From Candidatus Staskawiczbacteria bacterium RIFOXYD1_FULL_32_13 (GTDB taxonomy: Bacteria > Patescibacteriota > Minisyncoccia > Minisyncoccales > Staskawiczbacteraceae), in the NCBI GenBank assembly GCA_001820485.1, contig MHPU01000042.1, positions 1 through 25,226 of the forward strand: a stretch of 25,226 bases of DNA, read 5' to 3'. The notes beneath the pieces were generated by a model. That model ran no database searches and was not told the origin of the DNA. It saw only the letters and a list, made by a program, of their open reading frames with translations. Positions 1 through 6,677 of this stretch are shown here, piece after piece. Position 1 is the first letter of the stretch; every line of letters starts with the position of its first letter. Both the position numbers and the translations under genes were made by a program.

Positions 1-21
1 TAAAATTAAAATTATATTAAT

Positions 22-1941
22 ATGAACAACGACAATATAAAAAAAGTTGCTAAACAATATTTAGAAAAAGGATGGGGCGTAATTCCTATTAATTTCTTTA
101 AAGCCACAACAGAAGATGGAAAAATCAAAAAGCAATTTAAATTTTTGCCTACATACAAGGAATACCACCAAAAGAAAATTGCTCCAGAAGCAGTAGATCA
201 AATTTGGAATGGATATAATGGGGTAGCTATAACTACTGGGGAAATTAGTGGCATTAGTGTAATAGATGTTGATTGGAAAGATCTTCCCGAAATTAAGGAC
301 CTACCAGAAACTTTTACAGTAGAAACCTACAAAGGATACCATTTTTATTATAGATACAATAGTGAAGTTAAAACGATTAATGAAACCTTTATTATTGGTG
401 ATAGGGAATTTAATGTTGATCAGAAAAATAATGGAGGAATAGTTTTTGCAGAACCAAGTAGATATGAACTACCGAACGGAGATATCGCAGAGTATAAAAT
501 AGTAAAAAATCTGCCATTGGCTGAATTTTCAACCGAATGGCTAAAAAATATTTATAAAAAATATAAACCAGAAAAAATAAATGGGGAAGGAGAAATAGTA
601 AAAAGGGATTTTGGAGAAATTATATACGGAGTAAGCCAAGGAGAAAGAAATGATGCGGCTGCGTCATTAGTCGGAATGTTTATGTCTTACCTGCCAAAAG
701 ATAAATGGGAAGACTACGCTTGGCCACTATTAAGAGTTTGCAACACTCAAAATACACCACCTTTACCAGAGCAGGAGATAAGAAACACCTTTAACTCAAT
801 AGCCGAGAACGAAACAAAAAAACAAGAATCATTGTCTGGAGAAATAAAATGGACCCCGTCAGCCTCGCTGCTGGAACTTCTAAATAAGAAATTTCCCGAA
901 AAAAAATGGCTTGTTGAGAATATTTTTCAAAGAGGAACAATTAACCAAATATCGGCTCCCCCACAACAATGGAAAACGTGGCTTACACAACATATGGCTA
1001 TATGTATTGCAACGGGAGAGAAGGTTTTCGGCCAATTCCCGACCGACAAGCAAAGCGTAATGATTATTAACGAAGAAGACCCTGAATCAGACGTAAGAGA
1101 AAGGTTATCATTTCTATTAGGTGAAGCAAAAAATCTGCCTATTTATATTCATGCAGATAAGGGTATAAAACTTGAAGAAGAAATAACAACAAAATTACTG
1201 AAAGAAGCCAAGGAGAAAAATATCGGATTCATTATTTTTGATTCATTAAGCGTGATACACAATGCAGATGAAAATTCCGCAAAAGAAATGAATATTGTGT
1301 TTGAGCAAATGAAAAAATTTACAAGAGAAGGAATTACAGTACTTTTCACAAATCATCATAGGAAAAAAAGATATAACGGAAAAGACGATATACAAGAACA
1401 GACCAGGGGAAGTACGGTAATTAATGCTGTTCCCTCTGGGCATATCACTTGTGAAGAAAAAATCCAAGATGGTAATACATTTATCATTATAAGACAAGCA
1501 AAGCTTAAGGGTGCCAAAAAAATAAATCCATTTTCAGTAAGAGTCGAATCGTCAACTGGAAAAATTGATTTTAAATTTGAAGGTGAGCATGACGAATCTC
1601 TTGATGCTGCAACAAAACTAAAAAATGAGATTTATGAAATAATTATAAAATCTGACATATGGCTTGGTATATTAGATCTAAAAGAAATAACGGGAAAATC
1701 AAAAAGCTTAATAAGCAAACAGATTAAAATTCTATCAAATGGAAAACAGATACAATATAAAACTAGGGCCAGCCTCATTCAGGAAAACAAAAAAATTCCA
1801 CAAAGAGAAAAACCAAGTGGACAAGAGTACCTATATTTTAAGATTGAAGAGCCAATTGAAGAACCAATTGAAGGGCCGATAAAAGAAACTAACAAAGAGC
1901 TAGCCGAAGAGGACAATAAAGATTTTCACGACACAAGTTAA
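22..1941 (+). CDS. Primase-polymerase / RepA-like AAA helicase fusion
   Basis: Probable replication protein of the integrated element, 639 aa. Residues 1-185 look like a bifunctional DNA primase/polymerase (PrimPol) domain: GWGVIPIN at 17-24, the metal-binding DVD at 82-84, GYHFYYR at 105-111 and GGIVFAEPSRY at 138-148. A PriCT-like stretch (GERNDAAASLVG, 207-218) follows. Residues 300-520 resemble the RepA/AAA_25 helicase fold, with Walker B FIIFDS at 403-408. The Walker A position reads APPQQWKT (312-319): the K-T pair is kept but both glycines are replaced. A short winged-helix-like region lies around 545-580 and the tail is acidic with EEPIE-type repeats. The start is the first ATG; there is no clear Shine-Dalgarno. 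It heads a + strand set of element genes ending in a recombinase, so a role in autonomous replication of the element is inferred. Confidence 0.85.
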   Translation: MNNDNIKKVAKQYLEKGWGVIPINFFKATTEDGKIKKQFKFLPTYKEYHQKKIAPEAVDQIWNGYNGVAITTGEISGISVIDVDWKDLPEIKDLPETFTVETYKGYHFYYRYNSEVKTINETFIIGDREFNVDQKNNGGIVFAEPSRYELPNGDIAEYKIVKNLPLAEFSTEWLKNIYKKYKPEKINGEGEIVKRDFGEIIYGVSQGERNDAAASLVGMFMSYLPKDKWEDYAWPLLRVCNTQNTPPLPEQEIRNTFNSIAENETKKQESLSGEIKWTPSASLLELLNKKFPEKKWLVENIFQRGTINQISAPPQQWKTWLTQHMAICIATGEKVFGQFPTDKQSVMIINEEDPESDVRERLSFLLGEAKNLPIYIHADKGIKLEEEITTKLLKEAKEKNIGFIIFDSLSVIHNADENSAKEMNIVFEQMKKFTREGITVLFTNHHRKKRYNGKDDIQEQTRGSTVINAVPSGHITCEEKIQDGNTFIIIRQAKLKGAKKINPFSVRVESSTGKIDFKFEGEHDESLDAATKLKNEIYEIIIKSDIWLGILDLKEITGKSKSLISKQIKILSNGKQIQYKTRASLIQENKKIPQREKPSGQEYLYFKIEEPIEEPIEGPIKETNKELAEEDNKDFHDTS

Positions 1942-1953
1942 TATTTCATGGAG

Positions 1954-2024
1954 CGTTGTTACTTTGCTACTTTAGTAACCCTTTATAAGGGTGTACTAAA
2001 GTATACAAAGTCCTAAAAACAACG
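1954..2024. repeat. Long nested inverted repeat (29-bp hairpin)
   Basis: A 71-nt near-palindrome lies 12 nt after the replication gene. Four stacked segments pair: CGTTGTT/AACAACG, ACTTTG/CAAAGT, TACTTTAGTA/TACTAAAGTA and ACCCTT/AAGGGT around a 3-nt loop, separated only by small bulges. No T-run follows on the + strand, so it is not a standard intrinsic terminator. It could be an origin (cruciform or single-strand type) or a structured RNA. Confidence 0.8.
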
Positions 2025-2123
2025 TTGGTAAGTTGGTAAATTAGCTAAAAGCTAAAGTTACTAAAGTTGTAAAGTCAAAACATTAAAAAAATTAAAAAGC
2101 AACTAAAAATTTATAATTAGTTG
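2024..2123. repeat. Short direct repeats and two small hairpins downstream of rep gene
   Basis: GTTGGTAA occurs twice in tandem (2024-2031 and 2032-2039). It is followed by a TAGCT/AGCTA palindrome, repeated AAAGTT words, and a CAACTAA/TTAGTTG hairpin (2100-2106 with 2117-2123). Iteron-like repeats next to a replication gene fit an origin, but two tandem copies are weak evidence. Confidence 0.45.
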
Positions 2124-2135
2124 TTAAAAAACAAA

Positions 2136-2321
2136 ATGTCAAGAATAAACATGGAAGATATAATAATGTGGCAGAGTAACAATGGTAAAACCCTTTGCCC
2201 AGAATGCTTTGAGAAAAAGTTCGAATCTGAGTACCCAATTGAATGGACCCCTATAATTTCAAATGGAGAATTTGAAATATTATACGAGTGCGATGATTGC
2301 GGGGAAAGATCCGCAAATTAA
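2136..2321 (+). CDS. Small zinc-ribbon protein
   Basis: About 61 aa, of unknown function. Two CxxC pairs (CPEC near the start of the ordered part and CDDC near the C terminus) suggest one zinc site. Possible starts are ATG at 2136, 2151 or 2166; a GGAAG lies just before 2166, so the true protein may be as short as about 51 aa. It ends 19 nt before the DUF5131-family gene, in the same direction. Small zinc proteins are common in plasmid and phage gene sets, but no specific family is recognised. Confidence 0.55.
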   Translation: MSRINMEDIIMWQSNNGKTLCPECFEKKFESEYPIEWTPIISNGEFEILYECDDCGERSAN

Positions 2322-2340
2322 AATTAACTACATAAAAAAT

Positions 2341-2979
2341 ATGAATAAAACGAAAAAAGATAAAATAGATTGGGCAGATTACACGTGGAACCCAATTACA
2401 GGTTGCGCCAACAACTGTACTTACTGCTATGCAAAAGGGATCTGTTCAAGGTTCCACAAGCAATGGGAGAAAAAGCCACATGAGCTAATTAACGCTAAAC
2501 TTGATAAGCCATTTGATCCTAAGTTATGGCCTGATAGATTAAAAGAAAAAATGCCCAAAAAACCAAGTAAAATCTTTATAGGAAGTATGGCTGGAATGTT
2601 TGAGAGCCAAATACCAAATTGCGAAATTGAAAACATACTAAAAGTTGTTAGAAATAACCCTCAGCATACATTTCAGTTTCTTACAAAGAATCCTAAAAGA
2701 TATTTAGACTTTGATTTTCCAGAAAACTGTTGGCTCGGCACGACTGTAGATTACCCAAATCAAGATAGAGTTAACTGGTTAAAGAAGAAAAACAATTACA
2801 AGTTCATCAGCTTCGAACCATTGCTTGACGATATGTCAGGATTAGATATTTCTGACATAAACCTTGTAATAATCGGAGCAATGACTGGCCGTGGTTCTAC
2901 TGTTCCAAAAAAAGAATGGATTAATAGCATAAGACATCCAAACATTATCTACAAAAATAATATTAAAAAATACTTATAA
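2341..2979 (+). CDS. Phage Gp37/Gp68-like (DUF5131) radical-SAM-type protein
   Basis: 212 aa. The N-terminal WADYTWNPITGC followed by GCANNCTYCYA matches the Gp37/Gp68 family (DUF5131). The cysteines are spaced CX3CX2C, as in radical-SAM iron-sulfur motifs. Other family-like blocks are IFIGSMAGMFE, FQFLTKNPKRY, WLGTTVD, FISFEPLLDD and VIIGAMTG. The reaction is not known for this family. The ATG at 2341 is chosen because the family motif begins soon after it; the in-frame upstream extension overlaps the preceding gene. It is slightly shorter than many members, which often run to 240 aa or more, so the C terminus may be reduced. Confidence 0.85.
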   Translation: MNKTKKDKIDWADYTWNPITGCANNCTYCYAKGICSRFHKQWEKKPHELINAKLDKPFDPKLWPDRLKEKMPKKPSKIFIGSMAGMFESQIPNCEIENILKVVRNNPQHTFQFLTKNPKRYLDFDFPENCWLGTTVDYPNQDRVNWLKKKNNYKFISFEPLLDDMSGLDISDINLVIIGAMTGRGSTVPKKEWINSIRHPNIIYKNNIKKYL

Positions 2980-2983
2980 AAAC

Positions 2984-3268
2984 ATGAAAAAGAAAATAAA
3001 ATCGAGAAATACAAAAATAAGGACTGTAAAGTATAAAATATATAAAAATAAATATTTTACAACAATAAAACCCGTGTCCAAAGAAGATATATTCCTTAAA
3101 ACATTAAAAAAATTAATGTGTATTTATTCAAGGCAATCAGCTAAAACAGACATTGAGAGGGGGATAAGATGGAAAAAATTATTGACTAATAAAAAAAATA
3201 GACGCAACAAACACGATAAAAACTTAACAAATAATGTTGACACAGCAGTTTGCAAAATGGTAAAATAA
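2984..3268 (+). CDS. Small basic hypothetical protein
   Basis: 94 aa, very rich in lysine and arginine, starting 4 nt after the DUF5131 gene and probably co-transcribed with it. No recognised domain, no cysteine motif and no membrane segment. The composition suggests nucleic-acid binding, but in AT-rich DNA a high lysine content can also be compositional. Real but unassigned, or possibly a non-functional reading frame. Confidence 0.45.
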   Translation: MKKKIKSRNTKIRTVKYKIYKNKYFTTIKPVSKEDIFLKTLKKLMCIYSRQSAKTDIERGIRWKKLLTNKKNRRNKHDKNLTNNVDTAVCKMVK

Positions 3269-3272
3269 AGAT

Positions 3273-3384
3273 GTTGAAGTCAATTAGTCTAGCAAGAGGT
3301 ATTTTATTTAAAAATAAAATATTAAAAGGGGCTGGAAACTGGTTGACTTCAACAATTAACCTTTTGCTTTCCAGTCCCTTTTAG
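3273..3384 (+). repeat. Interleaved long inverted repeats upstream of the recombinase
   Basis: Two long stems interlock. Stem 1 pairs 3273-3288 with 3338-3353 (16 positions, two of them U-G in + strand RNA). Stem 2 pairs 3322-3338 with 3368-3384 (17 positions, two U-G). The 5' arm of stem 2 lies in the loop of stem 1 and its 3' arm lies beyond it, which is a pseudoknot layout. A perfect ATTTTATTT/AAATAAAAT hairpin (3301-3320) fills the loop. All wobbles are allowed on the + strand and disallowed on the - strand, which favours a + strand RNA. No gene overlaps it. Confidence 0.75.
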
Positions 3385-3425
3385 TTGGAGAAGATAAAAT
3401 AAATTATTAAATAAACTTAAATTAT

Positions 3426-5060
3426 ATGAATCAAATAAATAACAATCAAAAACCAATAACTTACGCAAAATACAAAAGAAAATCAACAGACGAAACTGAT
3501 AGACAAATTTTGAGTTTGGAATCTCAAGAAAATGAAACCAAAAAAATGTTTGGAAACTTAAAAACAATTACATTACCAGAAGAGTCGGTAAGTGCTTTTA
3601 GACCATATAAGAGGCCTGTATTTGATAACATGATCAAAAGAATTGAAAAAGGAGAAATACAAGGAATTATTGCGTGGCATCCAGATCGTTTGAGCAGAAA
3701 CCCTATTGAAGCTGCCCAAATTATTTATCTCTTAGATACAGGAAAACTAAAAGACTTAAAATTTTGTTCTTATCACTTTGATAATTCACCAGAAGGCAAA
3801 ATGATGCTTAATATGACAATGTCACAATCAAAATATTCTTCTGATAAATTAAGCGTTGATGTAAAAAGAGGGATGGACAAAAAAGCATCAACTGGATGGA
3901 GACCAGGAACCGCTCCACTGGGATATCTTAACAGCAAAACTAATTTGAAAGGACAACAGGTTATCTACACTGACAAACTTCGCTTTAGCAGAGTCAAAAA
4001 ATTGTGGCAGATGTTATTGTCTGGAAATTATACTGTGGCTCAAATCTTCAAAATTGCAAATGAAAAATGGAAACTGACTATGCCAGCCATGGGGAAAAAA
4101 TCGGAAAGAAAATTGAGATTAAGCGGTTTTTATAGAATATTTGATAATCCATTTTACTATGGTTGGTATGAGTGGCCAGTTGGAAGTAATAATTGGATTA
4201 AGGGTAATCATGAGCCGATGGTTACAGAAGATGACTTTAATAAGGTGCAACTTATATTAGGGAGAAAAGGAAAACCAAGGAATACCACTCATAAATTTGC
4301 ATTCACAGGATTAATGAGATGCAGTAGTTGTGGGGCGATGATAACTGCTGAAAATAAATTTAAAAAACAAAAAAATGGTACTGTCCATAGTTATATCTAT
4401 TACCATTGCACTAGAAGAAAAGATACTGGTTGTAAGGAAAGAGGAATCGAACTTAAAAACTTTTCAAAACAAGTTGATTATGTTGTTTCCAAGTTGACTA
4501 TTTCTGAGAAATTTAAGGACTGGTCAATACAATATTTGCACGATATTACAAAAAATGAAGCAACAGCCAATGAAGAGGTGCTTTTAGCAAAACACAAAAG
4601 ATTAGAAAACATTGTAAAACAGTTGGATAACCTTTTGATAAGATACACTTCACCAGAAAACAGCGCAGGTCAAATTATGACAAATGAAGAATATTCAAAA
4701 CTTCGCTCATCTTTGCTAAAAGAAAAAAATGATATAGAAACTGAGTTGAACAACATAGGGCAACACATTGAAAAATGGCAAGAACTGTCTGAAAAAACAT
4801 TTAGCTTTGCAAGATATGCCCAAATTTGGTTTGATAATGGCGACTTAGACACCAAAAGAGCCATATTGGCTTGTTTAGGTTCGAACCTCTCAATAAAAGA
4901 CAAAACCCTGACTATTTCACTCAAAAAGCCCTTCAAAATGATACTTGAGGGGCTTCCTGGCACAACCGAGGAATTAAGCAGGTTAGAACCTCTCAAAATC
5001 CCTCAAAATAGTCGTGAATTTGCAAAATTTGCACTAAATTTTCCTATCATGAGCGGGTGA
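3426..5060 (+). CDS. Large serine recombinase (element integrase)
   Basis: 544 aa site-specific recombinase that would integrate and excise the element. The resolvase domain (about 10-150) has the nucleophile in AKYKRKSTDE (Ser20) and DRLSR at 87-91. A Recombinase domain follows (GTAPLGYLN near 161-169), then a zinc ribbon with Cys299, Cys302, Cys328 and Cys336, and a coiled-coil region from about 370 to 450. The final codons and the TGA stop (5058-5060) overlap the 3' end of the tRNA-Gly gene by 9 nt, so the end of the coding region is probably supplied by the attachment site. The start is the first ATG; there is no Shine-Dalgarno. Confidence 0.92.
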   Translation: MNQINNNQKPITYAKYKRKSTDETDRQILSLESQENETKKMFGNLKTITLPEESVSAFRPYKRPVFDNMIKRIEKGEIQGIIAWHPDRLSRNPIEAAQIIYLLDTGKLKDLKFCSYHFDNSPEGKMMLNMTMSQSKYSSDKLSVDVKRGMDKKASTGWRPGTAPLGYLNSKTNLKGQQVIYTDKLRFSRVKKLWQMLLSGNYTVAQIFKIANEKWKLTMPAMGKKSERKLRLSGFYRIFDNPFYYGWYEWPVGSNNWIKGNHEPMVTEDDFNKVQLILGRKGKPRNTTHKFAFTGLMRCSSCGAMITAENKFKKQKNGTVHSYIYYHCTRRKDTGCKERGIELKNFSKQVDYVVSKLTISEKFKDWSIQYLHDITKNEATANEEVLLAKHKRLENIVKQLDNLLIRYTSPENSAGQIMTNEEYSKLRSSLLKEKNDIETELNNIGQHIEKWQELSEKTFSFARYAQIWFDNGDLDTKRAILACLGSNLSIKDKTLTISLKKPFKMILEGLPGTTEELSRLEPLKIPQNSREFAKFALNFPIMSG

Positions 5061-5122
5061 TGGGAATCGGACCCACGTACTTTGATTGGCAACCAAATGC
5101 ACTACCATTGTGCTACACCCGC
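5052..5122 (-). tRNA. tRNA-Gly(GCC)
   Basis: 71 nt. Acceptor GCGGGTG/CACCCGC with T at the discriminator, D-arm GCAC/GTGC, anticodon stem TTTGG/TCAAA and loop TTGCCAA giving anticodon GCC. The T-loop is TCCGATT, with C where U55 is normal. CCA is not encoded. Its 3' end overlaps the stop codon of the serine recombinase, so it is the likely integration site of the element. Confidence 0.9.
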
Positions 5123-5126
5123 ACTT

Positions 5127-5795
5127 TTAAATTTTTTCCGAAATTCCTTTTATCCAGCCTTTAACTTTATTTATAATTTTATAATCACAAACCGAAATTT
5201 TAAATGTCCCATAAGGAAGAGTATTTTGTGCCCGTTTCTGTTTACTACTCGGACTCAACCTTGTATAAGTTTTTTGGAACTGCTGTTTTGGTATTCCACT
5301 AATTTTAGACCAGTAACTAACTGCCTTAAATGGCGTTATATTTGGATGCGTTTGTACCGCACCTTTCATTTTATCTTTTGGGATGTCGCAAATTTCTCTA
5401 AAAAACCTCATAATAATTTTTATCATCAAGGGATCGCTATTTGAAAATGATAATACCCATCTAGTTTTCTTATACCCTTCTCCCCAATAAAGAGCTACTC
5501 CAATCAAAAATAAATCTCTTTTTGATAATTTACCAATATCTTTAGAAGCATCTTCTTGAATTTCTTCAGCTCTTTTTTTAGCTTTTTCTGATTGCTTTTT
5601 ATTAAATTCTGTAATACTTTTAGACTGTCTTTCTTTAACGCTATCCCAAAACTTTTTTCTTATATCAGGAGACATTTCAACACCTCTAAGCCAGAGAGCA
5701 AGCGTGCTTTTTGGAGTTCCCAAAATTTTTACTATCTGGTTATAACTTTTGCCCCGTCTTCTTAATTTAATTGCAATACTTTTGTTTTTATTCAT
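5127..5795 (-). CDS. HTH plus LAGLIDADG-like protein (copy 1)
   Basis: 222 aa. The basic N terminus with RRRGKSY and a helix-turn-helix (about 17-38, ending STLALWLRG) is followed by a charged helix (45-90) and a domain opening with GVALYWGEG (99-107). The latter resembles a LAGLIDADG helix with Glu106 at the acidic position. Later blocks (FSNSDPLMIKIIMRFF, SYWSKISGIPKQQF) are shared with the protein at 8225-8920. A single motif would imply a homodimer if it is an endonuclease. It ends 4 nt before the 5' end of tRNA-Gly and starts beyond tRNA-Phe, so it sits between two tRNA genes. Homing endonuclease or DNA-binding regulator are both possible. Confidence 0.75.
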   Translation of the reverse strand: MNKNKSIAIKLRRRGKSYNQIVKILGTPKSTLALWLRGVEMSPDIRKKFWDSVKERQSKSITEFNKKQSEKAKKRAEEIQEDASKDIGKLSKRDLFLIGVALYWGEGYKKTRWVLSFSNSDPLMIKIIMRFFREICDIPKDKMKGAVQTHPNITPFKAVSYWSKISGIPKQQFQKTYTRLSPSSKQKRAQNTLPYGTFKISVCDYKIINKVKGWIKGISEKI

Positions 5796-5858
5796 TAGAC
5801 CAATGGATTAATTGTTATTTGATTATACCATCTGTCCAATTTTATACAATACTAATTG

Positions 5859-5931
5859 TGCCGTGAGCCGGATGTGCGCCGGCCACCTCTTCTTTTTCAG
5901 AGAAGCGCTCTGCTACCTGAGCTATCACGGC
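5859..5931 (-). tRNA. tRNA-Phe(GAA), atypical T-loop
   Basis: 73 nt. Acceptor GCCGTGA/TCACGGC, D-stem GCTC/GAGC, anticodon stem CTTCT/AGAAG with loop CTGAAAA (GAA), T-stem GCCGG/CCGGC, discriminator A. The stems are perfect but the T-loop is CGCACAT, not TTCRANN, and the D-loop AGGTAGCA has A at the usual G18 position. G19 and C56 are kept. Confidence 0.85.
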
Positions 5932-5953
5932 TTATTTTATATTATTTTTATTG

Positions 5954-6026
5954 TGGGCGCTATAGGACTCGAACCTATGACCTCTTCAGTGTAAATGAAA
6001 TGCTCTACCAGCTGAGCTAAGCGCCC
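5954..6026 (-). tRNA. tRNA-Val(TAC)
   Basis: 73 nt. Acceptor GGGCGCT/AGCGCCC, D-stem GCTC/GAGC, anticodon loop TTTACAC giving TAC, standard T-loop TTCGAGT, discriminator A, no encoded CCA. Part of the tRNA cluster downstream of rplS. Confidence 0.93.
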
Positions 6027-6062
6027 TCTTTTTCTTACTTGCACACTGAACACAATGAAGTG

Positions 6063-6143
6063 TGCGCGGGACAGGAGTTGAACCTGCACGCCTTGCGGCA
6101 CCAGCTCCTTAGGCTGGCGTGTATGCCATTTCACCACCCGCGC
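6063..6143 (-). tRNA. tRNA-Leu(AAG)
   Basis: 81 nt class II tRNA. Acceptor GCGCGGG/CCCGCGC, anticodon stem CCAGC/GCTGG with loop CTAAGGA giving AAG, a long variable arm TGCC-GCAA-GGCG, T-loop TTCAACT, discriminator A. It begins 11 nt after the rplS stop codon. A34 in a bacterial leucine tRNA is uncommon. Confidence 0.9.
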
Positions 6144-6154
6144 CCGCAATCAAA

Positions 6155-6604
6155 TTAATTATTCTCTTCTGAAACTTTAATTGTCTCTACTTCTTCTGCT
6201 GGCAACTCTTCAGATTCTTGTGATTCTAATTCTTTTGATTCTGGAGCAATTGCTACTGCTAAATCTTTTTTCTTTAATTTAGCTTTTTTACCTTTTGCGG
6301 TTCTTAAATAATAAAGCTTTGATTTTCTAACTTTAGCAGATCTTACAACCTCAATTTTTTCAATTGCAGGTGAGCTGGTTGGAAAAATTCTTTCTACCCC
6401 AATGCCATCTACAACTTTTCTTACAGTTATGTTTGAGTTAATTCCCTTACCATGTTTCTTAGCAATAACCAGCCCCTCAAAAATTTGAATCCTATCTTTA
6501 TCTCCTTCCTTGATTTTTTGATGCACACGAATTGTATCTCCAGGCTTTATATCTGGAACTTTTTTTAATTGTTCTTTATTAAATTGATCTAGTAATTTTG
6601 ACAT
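6155..6604 (-). CDS. rplS: Large-subunit ribosomal protein L19 (bL19)
   Basis: 149 aa. The core matches bL19: PGDTIRVHQKI, RIQIFEGLVIAKK, ITVRKV, GVERIFP, IEVVRSAKVRKSKLYYLR. Most bL19 are about 115 aa; this one has a C-terminal extension that becomes strongly acidic (ESKELESQESEELPAEE), a tail of unknown use. It lies between an RluD-type gene and three tRNA genes on the same strand, so its transcript may also yield those tRNAs. A long inverted repeat occupies its leader. Confidence 0.97.
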   Translation of the reverse strand: MSKLLDQFNKEQLKKVPDIKPGDTIRVHQKIKEGDKDRIQIFEGLVIAKKHGKGINSNITVRKVVDGIGVERIFPTSSPAIEKIEVVRSAKVRKSKLYYLRTAKGKKAKLKKKDLAVAIAPESKELESQESEELPAEEVETIKVSEENN

Positions 6605-6623
6605 ATTTTTATTTTATTTACCC

Positions 6624-6677
6624 AGTCAAATAAATTTTTTCTGAAAATTTAATTTTGTTTTACAAAATTATTTGACT
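6624..6677 (-). promoter_or_regulatory. Inverted repeat in the rplS leader
   Basis: The arms 6624-6638 and 6664-6677 (AGTCAAATAAATTTT and AAAATTATTTGACT) pair over about 14 bp with one bulge and a 25-nt AT-rich loop. One arm covers the stop codon of the upstream rluD-type gene; the other ends about 20 nt before the rplS start. It could be a leader hairpin or attenuator for rplS. No clean T-run follows, so a full terminator is unlikely. Confidence 0.5.

Noticed and set aside
1..5060. CRISPR array or retron in the mobile element
   Set aside because: No regularly spaced repeats, no cas gene and no reverse transcriptase; the repeats present are inverted hairpins.
5812..6149. Reading frames of 60-70 aa over 5812-6149 on both strands
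   Set aside because: They run through tRNA-Phe, tRNA-Val and tRNA-Leu; peptides like GRLAQLVEHF and GSSPIAPT are the usual artefact of translating tRNA genes.
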